This document shows, one piece after another, positions 46,837 through 58,504 of a stretch of DNA of 64,000 nt. The stretch is taken from assembly GCA_022813625.1 (NCBI GenBank), contig JAKLMB010000027.1, positions 310,001-374,000 on the forward strand, in the 5' to 3' direction. Within the stretch, counting starts at the first letter, position 1. Each line of letters starts with the position of its first letter. The stretch is from Aaosphaeria pasadenensis (taxonomy: Eukaryota > Ascomycota > Dothideomycetes > Pleosporales). The notes under the pieces were generated by a model. That model saw only the letters and a program-made list of their open reading frames with translations. It was not told the origin of the DNA and did no database searches. A program made the translations under genes and the position numbers.

Positions 46837-48216
46837 TCTTAATATCCTTCTTATATTACCCTCTACTGTCTAAGGTACTTTACTCGCATTCATGGGAAAT
46901 TTTTTTATATAACTCTTTTCTTTTTTTTGGGAGATGGGCTAGGGGTGCAAATGTGAAACTTTTTCTCTCCTTATTTTATCTTGGAAACCATGGATGAAAG
47001 ATGGAGAAGTCCTATATCCAGAAATTCAACACACAAAAATCTTACTAAACGCGAAAAAACTCTACGTGTATATAAAACTCTGCCTCCCACACTGTCAGTG
47101 AGAGGAAATGGAACCCTTTTCATCGCCATTTTATTTCACCATCGGCCCATGTTCGCTTTTCCTTCTCGCTCTTCATTTTCTTCGCTGTTCATTCGGATTG
47201 ACCGACAAAAAGAACCTGATGGAATGTTATCACACCCATCGATCCATTCATTCATTCGAAAGAAACAGTCATCGCCTGTCTTCACAGTTCGAAACCATTG
47301 CCAATCCAGCCTCCTCTCCGTGTTCCGTAACCCCCTCGTCTGTCGTCGCCATCACGTATAACCATTTCCCAGACCCCAGAGAGAGAATGTCCACACCAAC
47401 CCGCGCCCCCCCTCCCTCTACCCATCTATCCACACCCTCAATCCATCCTCTGCTCCACCGTCTCTATTCCCATCTCCGTATCCGCATTACCTAAATATAG
47501 GAAAAAATAAATAGAAAACTACGTAAAACCCCTGCAAACAACCAATTCTTGCTCCCATGCACACACACATCATTATTAGCATACGCCGAATCTCAAATCT
47601 CTCAACAGTTACAGCCATTCAATCCAACGGTCCGTCTACCAATCAGACGACGACGGCGGGTACCTAAGTACTAGGTATGCCAGAAGCAGCAAGACGGGCA
47701 AGAACCCTCACAACCACCACCAGTCTGAGTCAACCAAGAAACGTAGCATGAATACATGAACGAATGAACAAAAAGAGTTAAATAATTTTTTTCGTTTTAC
47801 TCTTATTCTACAACTGAAGGCAAGGCCAAAATGGGGGAAACTGGAATATGGAATAGTGGAAGGAAGAAGGAAGAAAGAAGGGGAAGGGAAATGGTGCCTA
47901 GGCAGTTGAGGTGGAGGGTATGATGGAGGATTCCTTGCGTTTGCGCGGATGTGTGAGTGTGTATGTATGTATGAGGGAGGGATGGAAGCGGTAAAGGTGG
48001 CGGTGGTTGTGTATCTACAATGCTAGAAGGAGGACTATGCTTGAAGCTTGTGGTATGTTTGAGGTATGTTTGAACGGAGGGAAGGAGACGATGCAGTGAA
48101 GATGTAAGATGAGGTGCCCAGTAGCGCCTTGTTTAAACGGCCGTGTACGCTTTCATAACGCCGGTGGTGGTGTGTGTGACCGTGACCGTGATGGTGATGG
48201 AAGAGAAGAAAATTCC
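46837..48216. other. Convergent intergenic region between the GH76 gene and RGP1
   Basis: It holds the two 3' ends, is T- and A-rich near 46900-47050, and contains no supported gene. Confidence 0.6.
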
Positions 48217-50831
48217 TCATACGACGAGTCCTTCATCGTCAGAGGCCTCTGGGTTGCTGCCACTGACAGCTCCATAGACTCGTACAGGAACCTGCACCTC
48301 GAAGCTCTCGGCTGGCAATCGCTCGACAGCTGCGAGGACGATGCCTCGATCGTCGCTCGTCACTTCCTCCAGCAAGTCGTCCCAATAGACCTCCTCGCCT
48401 TCCTCGGCGTGCGACAATCTCGGCGTGATGAACTCGACGCGGAGTTTCCATTCAAGGCTCACGCCGCTGGTGATGAATTCCGGCGTGCTGCTTGGGGGTA
48501 TCGTGGGGGAGAAGGCCAACCGCCTTGCGAAGAGTGCGTTGGCTGAGAAGTGTGCGTGGCTCTTGCGCGTGACGCGGTATATGGATGCATTTGAACGGAG
48601 CGCTATTGCTGGGTCGACCTTTTCGGCCGTTTCGAGAGATATCGATAGAGAGTAGCAGGGGATGTCGGCATTGGTAAAGTCGATGACGGCGGATATCGTC
48701 TCGCCTAGCCGGTAGGCTGGCCGGGCAAGCATTATCACGGCGACTCGTCGACCGCTTCTAGCGATCTCAAATCGGTTCGCACTTTGATTCGCAACGCCTG
48801 TCAGGTTACTGCGAAGGATGGCAAGATCTATGGCCTCCTTCATGGTCTGTGGCTCTTCTGCGATGGATGAGCGGCCAGGAAGGGTTTCGGTGGGGGAGAG
48901 AAGACCCATGCTGGAATTTTGCCGTGGTCTGTCCAATAAATTATCTACGTAAGTCAGAAATTCGGAGAAGTCCGAGTCGTTTGTTTGGATGTCGAGTGCA
49001 TTGTTCTTCTTAGCCAGAGCGCCATTGGAAAGGGGTTTCTCATTCTCGAGACTCGAAGTCCGGGCTTGGTCTCGAAGGATTATATAGGGAGACATCAAGT
49101 CGTGTCCAAGTATCTCGCCGCGGCCTTTCTGTTTGTTAGCAGATGAGCAAAAGAGGTTCAAGCCAGGGAATACGTACTATTCACGCTGCCAAAGACACGG
49201 AAGGGTACATCAACATGCTTCACCTGTTGGTCTTTGGAAGAACCCGGTCGTTGGGTCCCTATTGTGAGGTGATAATTCACCTTCATCGAACGCCCTTTGT
49301 GTGTGGGTGGCAGTCCCCTGGGAAGTGTGAAGCTGTACTTGTAGCTTCGACTTTCCCCCGGTGCCAACCGAAGATCCACAAACAGTATTGACTGTGGCGT
49401 GCTGATCAATGGCACCGTCTTTGAACTTGCGATTCCCCGCATCTCCCGAATGCTTGAGGGTTCAGATGAGCCCAGCAACCCGCCCAGTGACTCTCCAATG
49501 TTACTCCATCCCAAGGCCCCGAACAGACCGCTTTCACGTTTGGTTCGTTCAACTCCAACGACTCCACCACCTCCTTGGCCTCCAACAACTCCCTTTCTCT
49601 TGACCTCTTCGAATGGGGCCTGGTTGATCAAGGAACCGTCTAGAGTAAAAGACCCCATAACCTGTGCATATCCCATCATCAACGTTTCCGGGCGCTTCTG
49701 GGGAACTTGGTGAACGAGCTGAGAACTGCGGCGTTGGTGCATAGGAGGGCGACCTAGCAGTCTTGCTGTCGGATGCGGTATATATTCCGAGGCCAATGTT
49801 TCACTCGAATTGTTGCTCATTGAGTAAAACTCTCCGCTGCTTCTAGGGGTACCATGCATGCTCGAGCCTGACAATATCCGGGCAACGGGAGAAAGTGCCT
49901 CTAAACTGGAGTTGTTTGGATCATCTGGGGGCCGGGGGGAACTTCTACGCATTTGTGGCGCAATCGCGCGGGTATTGTTTACTCCTTCGCTCGGTTTTGG
50001 TTGCTCTGACGGCGCATCGTTGGAGGGAGGAGCAGCCGGAAACTTGAAGTTCTGTGAGAACGATCCGGACGGCTTTCTTGTTTGTACAGATAGTGCGGGT
50101 GTGTTCGGAGCTGTCGATATGCCCGGCGTTCGTGAGCGTCCGGCCCGTATAGGAAGTGGAAGATCTGAAGCTGGTTCTTGTATTATAGGTGGAGAGAACC
50201 CTCCGCTGGTGAGCGGTGAATGATGTGTTGCAGAACGATGTCCGGGCGAATTAACTAATTGAGTGTCAGCCTACCCTTTCAATTCCACGGCAGAAAGCAA
50301 TGAGCTACCTGGGAAGTGGTTTGGCCGTCCAGGAACAACCTGTAGACTGGCAGATCTCCCATGCCCTCGCGCTGGCCTCCTATTTGAAGATCTGCGATCA
50401 TGGCTGACCTCTGTGGCAGCATCTGTCCCTATCGAAACGATTGATAATGACCTTCCATGTCCATGGCGCCCAGCTGCAGAACCGCCGAACCCTGTTGGCG
50501 GTACAGGCGATTTTCTACCACCAGCCGAAGAAGGTGCACTAAGAGATAGTGCGGGTCTGTGGCCGCGAAGGTGCGGAGGTGGCATTTGAGAGACATAAGA
50601 CGAGTTGTGGGATAGAGATGGCCTCGTCGACGAATGAAGCGTGGGGAGCTTCCGCTGTCGTTCCCCGCCAGGCGCAAACCCGTTCTGTTTCCTACCAGCC
50701 GGACCAGGCGACCGCTCTGGACTATTATCAGTCGGAGCTACATTTTGAAATGTTATCGTGCATTCGATATCTTCTCCGGCGAAAACGGTCGACTCCTTAA
50801 AGTGTACGAATACGCGGATGTTGGAGGTCAT
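48217..50831 (-). CDS. RGP1: Rgp1-family subunit of the Ric1-Rgp1 Rab guanine nucleotide exchange complex
   Basis: With Ric1 it activates the Golgi Rab Ypt6, supporting endosome-to-Golgi recycling. Three exons on minus: 50309-50831, 49178-50254, 48217-49124, with introns of 54 and 53 bp. They total 2508 nt, giving 835 aa, longer than the yeast protein. It opens with MTSNIRVFVHFKESTVFAGE and DIECTITFQNVAP, the arrestin-like beta strands of Rgp1, then a long Ser/Pro/Arg-rich insert. The conserved core includes VMGSFTLDGSLINQAPFEEV, SILFVDLRLAPGESRSYKY and SFTLPRGLPPTHKGRSMKVN. The second acceptor (after CAGAAAG) was chosen because it alone keeps frame with the strong GTACGT donor and gives FGSVNSRGEILGHDLMSPY. 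C-terminal strands (FEIARSGRRVAVIMLARPAY) finish the fold. Confidence 0.92.
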
Positions 50832-52062
50832 CGTTAGGGTATGGAGTTGGAGCGCGGAGGGCGGCCCCAGCGGATTCGCTGACTATTCATCGGTGGGGGT
50901 GAGCGGAATGGAATCGTTTAGGCAGCATGTTAGCTAGGAGCGAGTGTCGTCGGAATCAATTGCAGCAGGGAGGATCATGAAGTGGGAGAGTTGAACGTTG
51001 GTCGAATACGCGGGATGATGCACGAGCTCGGCCTTCCTTTGCCGGGGGTGGCATAGCGTGTTCAGGTGGAGCACCGTGCCGCAAATCCATGCGTACAGAA
51101 CAGAGTAGTAAGAGTGCCATTTCAGTATACCTAGATTCCGCACGATGTGTGTACATACGATTCAGGACTTTTGAAAGAGGCTCTTGACAACCGAATCTTC
51201 ACTGGGTGTAACATAATGCAAAATCGTGGCATTCCCCAGATGTTTCTCAAGATGCATACCTGAGTACGTACTCCAGCAGTGGAGTGTGGCCGTGTAGGTA
51301 TACATTTCCGAACGAGGCAATATTCAGGGGATGTCCAATAGATACTCTATCTGACTTGAAATACAGTCTTGCACACTAAAATCAATTGTTGTCGACGGCG
51401 ATACAATGTCTGGTTCGATATTAAGTTGGTATCCTTGATTTTCGAGTAGCTCCAGAAAGTGTATGTACATACGCACACACGTCCCTAGTATCTGGGTACC
51501 TAGGACTAGCTGCCAGCCTATGCGTGGGTGACCCGAAGAGCTGTATGCTTTTAGACTATTGCATTTCACATATCGATCAAGGATCTAAGAAGCCCAGAGA
51601 TCTTGAGTAGCGTAACGCTAATTACCTCGTATCTTTTATGATACCTCGTAGTGAATATGGGGTACTTGCAGGTGGTACTAGATCTGAGACCCTTACAAGT
51701 ACGTACTACCTCATCTGGACCTGTATCATCTTAACATGGGGGACGGTCATACAAAGATCAAAGTGACGATGGTGGCGAGCTGCGCCTTGCTGGGTATGAT
51801 AGAGATTAAAGCCCTGTTCGGTGTCATCGCATCCTTGCTGTCCTCGAAAGACGCGTATAGGGGACTCGCTATGACGTCACTGATTCCATTCACACATAAA
51901 TTGGTCCAGACTGCTGTCTCTCAAAGCTTGCCTTTATCAAGTCAAAGATAAACAAAATCATTATCAAATTTCAGCTTTGGAAATCGAACCAAAGCCACAA
52001 CCATATACTCATTTCAACCCCATTAAAACAATCCACAAAACACCAAATCCCTCTCCATCAAC
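50832..52062. other. Divergent intergenic region between RGP1 and the small Gly-rich gene
   Basis: Two promoters are expected here. A 71-codon ATG frame at 51736-51951 has no recognisable features. No supported gene. Confidence 0.55.
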
Positions 52063-52326
52063 ATGCCCGTTGGCCAACAGGAATCTGGCGTCACGTCCGG
52101 CGTTAAATTCGTCACCTCGACCGTTGGAAACACTGTCGGCGGAGTCACAAATACCGTTGGAGGAGTTGTTGGCGCACTGGGACGAGGTGTTGGCGAGACA
52201 CTCGAAGGTGCTACGGGAAGCGCAGGACGACCAGTTGCCAGAGGCATCGCAGATGCGACTACCAGTGTCGAAGATGGCGCAAATAGGATTGCAGGAGGCG
52301 TGAAGAGGGCTGGCGAAGGGAAATAA
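52063..52326 (+). CDS. Small Gly/Thr/Val-rich, LEA-like hydrophilic protein, 87 aa
   Basis: A single-exon ATG frame preceded by a C- and A-rich leader (CTCTCCATCAACATG). The peptide MPVGQQESGVTSGVKFVTST is followed by imperfect repeats around GNTVGGVTNTVGG, GRGVGETLEG and ARGIADATTSVEDGANRIAG, ending GVKRAGEGK. It has no Cys and no Trp, and predicted amphipathic helices with Gly spacing. I recall similar short proteins as conserved hypotheticals in filamentous fungi, sometimes likened to stress (LEA or hydrophilin) proteins. No enzymatic motif is present. A membrane- or stress-related role is inference only. Confidence 0.7.
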   Translation: MPVGQQESGVTSGVKFVTSTVGNTVGGVTNTVGGVVGALGRGVGETLEGATGSAGRPVARGIADATTSVEDGANRIAGGVKRAGEGK

Positions 52327-53333
52327 TTGAAGCAGCACGATTGCTATAATTGTCGAGGTTGATCTCTCAAGAGATGTCAGTTTTGAATGGGTCAGGAATT
52401 TTTACGATCCAAATAGCGGTGGAATTAATTAATACGAATGATATCCCTTTTCGATTATGAATGAACGATCGTTGTAGTCTTCGTTGTTGAAATCTGAATT
52501 GCAGCGAGAGAAACATGTTATCACAACCAAGGTAGGCAATAGTCAGGTACCTCTCATGCACAGAAGCATCTGATAAGTTCCTCTAGAACGATTGACCGAA
52601 AAACCCGTTATATGCACACAACGCGACGACAACTGCAACAACAACATTGACCCTAAAACCAGTCAATCCCATCGGAATACCAACCGCATGACCCATCATC
52701 ACCCTGCCCCAGCCCTTCGCAACTCCCAAAATGCGCGGCCCAGAAATGTGCAAAAACAACTCGCATTTTCCCGTACTATCGCGATGAATCCGAAAAGAGC
52801 AAACATCACTAAGGATGACACACGGGAGACAACCGAACAAGCGAATCCCATCGCAGCATGTGGCTGGTGACACGCGGACAAAAGAAGGCCGCGCCGCCAT
52901 CTCCGAGCACTTGAGTCGAGGCGTCGTACCCCATCCAACGCTGATTGGCAAGATATATTTCTGACAACCTCCGATTCTGAGTATAGGTGAGACGCACCGC
53001 CGACTCGCCGTAAGAAAATCGCACTATGCCCATCGGAGTATACAACATTCTACGCGGAGCCGTCATATCTCCGCCCACGGCTCGTAGTTGTCATGCAATA
53101 CCCCGAATTTATCCTTCTGCCTAACTCCATCAGACCTATCTGGAGTCCTGGAGCCCTGGAGGTTTAGATTGTCACATAGTGCAAAGACCTTCTTCAAAAT
53201 GCTATATAGCTAGCAGGACTGGCCGCTGCGGCTCTTCGAAACAAGAGTTCAAAATTCCCTAGGTTTGACTTTTGTTGCATGATACTATCTAGTTCTTGGA
53301 AGTAATTTGTCCCTACCATCAAAGAATATCACA
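52327..53333. other. Intergenic region with a possible minus-strand remnant
   Basis: It contains the patch 52583-53078, listed separately. A TATATA box-like element at 53203-53208 lies about 130 bp before the monooxygenase start and could be its TATA box. Confidence 0.5.
52583..53078 (-). pseudogene. Possible broken or unspliced small membrane-protein gene
   Basis: Three overlapping minus-strand frames each look partly protein-like. One has MLYTPMGIVRFSYGESAVRL, the next a hydrophobic MFALFGFIAIV segment, and the last VMMGHAVGIPMGLTGFRVN plus VVVAVVVALCAYNGFFG. No GT-AG choice that I tried joins all three in frame. It may be a decayed gene or one with an intron I missed. No family was recognised. 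Confidence 0.25.
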
Positions 53334-54611
53334 ATGTCACTCAACATCCTCATTATCGGTGCAGGAGTTTGCGGACCAGCATTGGCGACCCTCTTGCATG
53401 GCGCCAACCACCGACACAGGATCACAGTGATCGAGCGCTCCCCTTCCCTGCGTCTCGCGGGACAGCAGATCGATCTGAAAGACCAAGGCCTACCGATCCT
53501 GAAAAAGATGGGTCTCCAAGAAGTTGTCAAGTCCCAGTGCGTCAAGGAGACGGGGATGGAGGTTGTCGATGCTCATGGAAAAGCTATAGCAAGCTTTGGT
53601 GTAGCACCCGCCGGTGACAAGAAGGCTCGCAGACTCGCCTTGACGAGTGAGTACGAAATCATGCGTGGAGACTTGGTAAAGATCCTATACGAGGCGAGTT
53701 TGAGACAGAGATCAAGTCTAGACGAAGAACATGGGAAAGAGGGAGCTCTTAAATATGTCTTCGGTACCAGCATCTCGGCGCTCGAACAGCAGGACAATGA
53801 GGTCAATGTTACCTTCTCCAATGGCGAGACTGGCAGATTCGACCTTGTCGTTGGTGCGGACGGGCAAGGGTCACGTACAAGACGATTGGCTTTTGGACAG
53901 GAAGCAAGCGATAATTCATTCAAGTCGATCGGGATTCACGCTGCCTATTATACCGTCCCGAAAGGCGGAAATGATGGAGGACTCGCTCAAATGTACAGCG
54001 CCCCTCGAAGCAGGTTCATAATGACACGGAACAGCAACCGCCCTACCACGCAAGCCTACTTGTTCACCATGGACGGGACGCCTATGAAGGACTCGTACAA
54101 GCTTCCGGTAGAAGAACAGAAGAACATATGGAAGAGTGCTTTTCAGGATGCGGGATGGGAAAGTCCAAGACTTCTCGGCGGAATGGACGATTGTGACGAT
54201 TTCTACGCATATGAAATCGGACAGGTACACATGAAGAGCCTTTACACCGACCGTGTAGTACTCCTGGGAGACGCTGGATACTGCCCAAGTCCATTCACAG
54301 GTCTGGGAACTACACTCTCATTGATCGGTTCCTATCTGCTTGCAGGAGAATTGGCGAGGCAGGATGGAAACGTAGTCGCAGCCTTGGAGTCGTATGAGCG
54401 CCTGGCTCGACCGCCAATCGATGAATGTCAGAAGATGCCTTCTTCGTTCGGCATGTTCTTCCCCTCGTCTTCACTGGGGGTTTGGGTACTTAGAAATATC
54501 ATGTGGGCAGTATCAAAACTCCGGCTTCATGCGTTGGCGAGCATGTGGCAATCTGATGATAGTGACGGGTGGAAAATACCGGATTATCCAGAGCTAAACC
54601 TTCCTATGTAA
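53334..54611 (+). CDS. FAD-dependent monooxygenase (class A aromatic hydroxylase / TetX-like fold), 425 aa
   Basis: A single exon of 1278 nt. The ATG at 53334 was chosen over an upstream TTG frame because it places the dinucleotide fold at once: LNILIIGAGVCGPALATLLHG, with GAGVCG at residues 9-14. ERSPSLRLAGQQIDLKDQG follows, then the DG motif in VVGADGQGSRTR (about 174-177) and the GD motif in VVLLGDAGYCPSPFTGLGTT (GD about 312-313), which contact FAD and NAD(P)H. A C-terminal hydrophobic stretch (LGVWVLRNIMWAVSKL) could associate with membrane. Such enzymes hydroxylate aromatic or polyketide substrates, often in secondary metabolism, but no cluster genes flank this one, so the substrate is unknown. 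It has no intron. Confidence 0.9.
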   Translation: MSLNILIIGAGVCGPALATLLHGANHRHRITVIERSPSLRLAGQQIDLKDQGLPILKKMGLQEVVKSQCVKETGMEVVDAHGKAIASFGVAPAGDKKARRLALTSEYEIMRGDLVKILYEASLRQRSSLDEEHGKEGALKYVFGTSISALEQQDNEVNVTFSNGETGRFDLVVGADGQGSRTRRLAFGQEASDNSFKSIGIHAAYYTVPKGGNDGGLAQMYSAPRSRFIMTRNSNRPTTQAYLFTMDGTPMKDSYKLPVEEQKNIWKSAFQDAGWESPRLLGGMDDCDDFYAYEIGQVHMKSLYTDRVVLLGDAGYCPSPFTGLGTTLSLIGSYLLAGELARQDGNVVAALESYERLARPPIDECQKMPSSFGMFFPSSSLGVWVLRNIMWAVSKLRLHALASMWQSDDSDGWKIPDYPELNLPM

Positions 54612-57331
54612 CGCTCTCGTTGCCTCTTATTCTTCTTCGTTGTTTCCCAAGCTGGAAGTCCGTTCTGAGCGTTACTTGTACTACTATGTAGAATTGATGA
54701 CCTGATGTGTGTAGTATAGATTTGGAATGCACCCCACTTTTACTATGCCAATGGCATTTTCATTTAAACATTGTGTATGGGTAAACCATAGGAAACGTAA
54801 CAAAATCTATGGCTTTGTCGCCCTGTCTAGTCAATGTGATTGTCATCATTGGGAAAAATGTCACACGATCACATGAATAGTAGGCGAATAATATAATTCT
54901 ATGATACTATAGTGGTCTAACAATGCCATTGATAAGCTCTGGTTTCTTGAAAACCTGATATGGGATTGCAGCCGGCGGAATGCCCTGTTCAAGAGTCAGG
55001 AAAACGTAATCGTGGTGCCCTCATCGGATGCTAATTGATGAGAGCACTGGGTCCCAGATTTCGGTAGTTTGTTTTACCATCGTCATCATCATCGCCCGCT
55101 CAAAAACTGCATTTTCACAAAGTGAACGCCCCGCTTAAAGACAATCGCACTAAAAGAAGTTGATTCGGAACAACTGATAGCTTCGCTGGCGCTCGCGATA
55201 GAAAACAATCAGCTCCGGCGCTATCTTCCCTATTGTATGGTACACTTGGTAGTAAACTATCGACTAGATCCGAATACCATTTAAATCGACGAATGAAAAT
55301 CTAACAAACGAGGGCTGAAAAGTAGTAGCAGATAAATAGGCCAGAAAGCCCCGGTTCGAAGCAGGTTATTGATCCGTTGCTGCATCGCGGGGTTAGAGTT
55401 TAGGAAGAGAGGTTGTCATCAGGCAATGCTGAAGTACGAAGCTTGTGTATCATAATAATAAGAGATGTGTGAGTACACGCTATAAAAATCGCAAAGTCGC
55501 CATGGTTGATCACCGATTGCATGCTGGGTACAATGTTGAGCATTGTCATTGCCCCAGTCTTTCAACAATAAAGTAGTTCGTTGGAGCATCGCGCCCCACG
55601 CCGGCTAGAGAACTCTGGGGCGTGAGAGCCGGATACTTTTTGTAGCCTAACAACAAGTCATTACCTGAAAGGGCACGTCATTTCATCTTGATCCTAGGGA
55701 ATTAGGCACATCCGAGCCGATCACTTTGCTGAGCATGAATTTTAGCCATTGTTTGCGCTCGTTTGCAGAACCAACAAACGAATCCAGGAACAGATCATCA
55801 GGGTGTATCAATAGGCGAGGATCCAAGAATTGTCTGTGGACTGATTCGATAACACATTGGGATTATGTATCGTCGCACTCAGGAGAGTGTTTCGTCCAAA
55901 CTGGTGAACTCTTCTTACAAATGTCTGACCTCATTTACGGTCGGAGTATGCTTGCGGACCTTTATAGTTTGCATGAAGAGAGGCGGGGACTGACGTCTGC
56001 CACTGTCGGTTGCGAATGTCCGGTTGTTTCGAGTGCGACTGGAGGACTCAATTGCGCGCGCGTCGAAGCCGTGGGGATGGCTGAAAATTAGCCACAACCA
56101 AACAATGGAATATGTAATCTACTGATACATCTGCACTTACACGTACGTATCCGTCTAAGTCATAGTAAGTAGGATTATAGCGACCGACGTACGATTACGA
56201 GCAGTTAGTTGGTGTTTGGAGTAGTTAGCGTTGCGGTTTGTGAGTTGCATTGAGAGTGGGAACTTATCGATATCGATAGCGAAGGGAAGAGCTAAACCCG
56301 ATCGGGTCGGAGTAACGACGTCAAACTTTGGTTTGCATTGTAGCATCCACCAATCGAACATCATCCTCATGGAAATCAGCGGACATAGCATATTAACCTG
56401 CAGATCTTGATGCATACTTTCTTACTCCATCGTCCCGTTTCCAGTCCGCGGACTTCCCTCCTGCCTCTAATCCCTCCATCCCCTCCAGGAGCTGCGCAAG
56501 CTGTATCGACTCTCAACTGCTCTGGGATGCTTGCACATTGCTCATGCGGGCGTATGATGATGATGTCTTGATTCTCATCCGAGGCATGGACAGGTTGAAT
56601 GCCTTACACATATCCCGTGTCTCAAGGTCATTTGAGCCTCTTGGCCGTTCACAGGCGTATGGGGACAATACTGCTCCCGTCGTCTGCACTCATGGCTGCA
56701 TTCTGCTGTGAGACATCATCAAACCGGCTCACCAGCCTCGTGCCTCAGTACGAGTAGCAAACTGAACCATTGTCTTTCTAGCGCTAACGCTTGCAGGCCG
56801 GTTCAAAGAAGGCGGATTGTGGCTGAGAGCTAAGAACAATCAAGAGAAGCAAGAAACACCAAGAGGACAATACAAATGTCAAACCTCACGAGAACGCAGG
56901 ACTGCGGTGGGGATGCTTCGGAGGGGTTGGACAAGGAATGAGCCAATGACACACTTCAAACATCACCATTAGCCGTTCGCTCTCCAGCCAGTTCACCCGC
57001 CCCCCTCCACTGTACTAGGTCTTTGTGGACTCTATTGACGCGTGGTTCTTGATCGACATGTTTTCAACCCCGGCGTTGCCGCAACTCGATCTGATGTGAC
57101 ATGTCCATTTATGTTGAGTGCAGATTGTTGTCTATTTAGTTGTCCCCTCAACCCGCATTCTTACACTCACACATATCAGTTCGGCCGATTGTTGCTGTTT
57201 CACTCCTACTGCTTGGCCTGATACCTCGTTCATCAGTCCAATTGTTGCTCTTATCTCTCGTTGGAAACAAAGTATATCTTTTCTGAACACCCTCACCTCG
57301 ACATCTGCAAGCACTACACAATCATACAATA
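54612..57331. other. 2.7 kb intergenic region
   Basis: No supported gene. Frames at 55726-56091 (non-ATG start) and 56155-56415 (minus, ATG) show no domain. The last 200 bp are C/T-rich, as expected for the leader of the PIR gene. Confidence 0.6.
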
Positions 57332-58504
57332 ATGAAGCACACATTCGCTGCCCTCGCCTTCGCGGCCTGCGCGTTGGCCAACCCAATGCCACAGGCGGTC
57401 ACCTCTGCCATTGCTCCAGAGGCACCAGCACCCTCTGGTTGCTCCGAGTCCCACGATGGTAAATTTCAGATTTCCGTCGTCAATGTGACCTCATCGGCCA
57501 AACGGGATGTTGAAAAACGTCAACAAGCTGGCATCCTCACACTCACGCTGGCTAATGGTATTCTTACGGACCAAGCCGACCGTACTGGATACATCGCCAG
57601 CAACTACCAATTCCAATTTGATGCGCCTCCCCAAGCAGGAGCCATCTATACTAGCGGTTTCTCTCTTTGCTCCAACAACAGCTTGGCCCTTGGCGGCTCT
57701 TCGATCTTCTACCAATGCTGGAGTGGAAGCTTCCACAACCTCTATGATCGAAAGTGGGCCGAACACTGTGTACCGATCTACCTTGTCGCCTTGACTGGCG
57801 GCGGCGGTGGCAGCCCAGTTCCAACTCAGATCAGTGATGGCCAGCCTCAAGTACCTACAAACGTTCCAGTTAGCCAGATCAGCGACGGCCAGCCTCAGGC
57901 TCCCACTGGTTATCCCCCAGTCTCGCAAATCTCCGATGGTCAACCTCAAGTCCCTACAGGTGCACCTGTTATCTCACAGATCAGTGATGGACAGCCTCAA
58001 GTGCCCACTGGTGCCCCGGTGATATCTCAGATCAGCGATGGACAGCCTCAAGTGCCCACTGGCGCCCCAGTGATATCTCAGATCAGTGATGGGCAGCCTC
58101 AAGTACCTACTGGCGCACCGGTAATATCTCAGATCAGCGACGGCCAGCCTCAAGTTCCAACTGGTCCCGTTGTTTCCCAAATCTCAGATGGTCAACCCCA
58201 AGTTCCCACTGTCGTGCCACCGGGACCCGTCATCACCCAGATCTCTGATGGTCAACCTCAGGTGCCCACTGGACCTCTGGTCTCCCAAATATCCGATGGG
58301 TAAGTCGCATATTCCTTCCACCGACCATTTTCTTTGACTTGTTACTGATCGCATTTCAGGCAACCACAAGCACCAGTTGCGACGGGTAACTTCTCCGCCA
58401 CTGTCAGTGCTCCACCCACAGAATTCACCGGCGCCGCCGCCTCTGCCGCGTATGGTCTCGGTGCCATAGCTGCCGGTGTAATGGGTGCGGTTGCTCTACT
58501 ATAG
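57332..58504 (+). CDS. PIR-repeat cell-wall protein with N-terminal Cys domain and C-terminal GPI signal, 370 aa
   Basis: Two exons, 57332-58299 and 58360-58504, with a 60 bp phase-2 intron, total 1113 nt. Signal peptide MKHTFAALAFAACALA. Two Kex2-type KR sites (57-58, 62-63) precede the mature domain. Residues 68-155 match the domain that ends yeast Pir proteins: GILTLTLANGILTDQADRTG, NYQFQFDAPPQAGAIYTSGF, SSIFYQCWSGSFHNLYDRKW. Cys residues are at 37, 113, 129 and 146. After a GGGGGS linker come ten QISDGQPQ repeats from residue 166; in yeast the Gln-rich repeat forms an alkali-labile ester to beta-1,3-glucan. The intron cuts the tenth repeat after DG. The second exon completes it and adds a Thr/Ala-rich stalk and hydrophobic end typical of GPI attachment. 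Confidence 0.93.
57827..58299 (+). repeat. Coding tandem repeat of the PIR protein
   Basis: Ten units of 45-60 bp, each encoding QISDGQPQ plus a Pro/Val-rich spacer. The 51 bp units carrying the GAPVIS spacer (from about 57917 to 58140) are the most alike and look recently amplified. Confidence 0.93.

Noticed and set aside
48109..48546. Plus-strand frame over the 3' end of RGP1
   Set aside because: Shadow of the RGP1 coding exon.
55300..55400. GGTTCGAAGC resembling a tRNA T loop
   Set aside because: The flanking bases do not pair as a T stem and there is no cloverleaf upstream.
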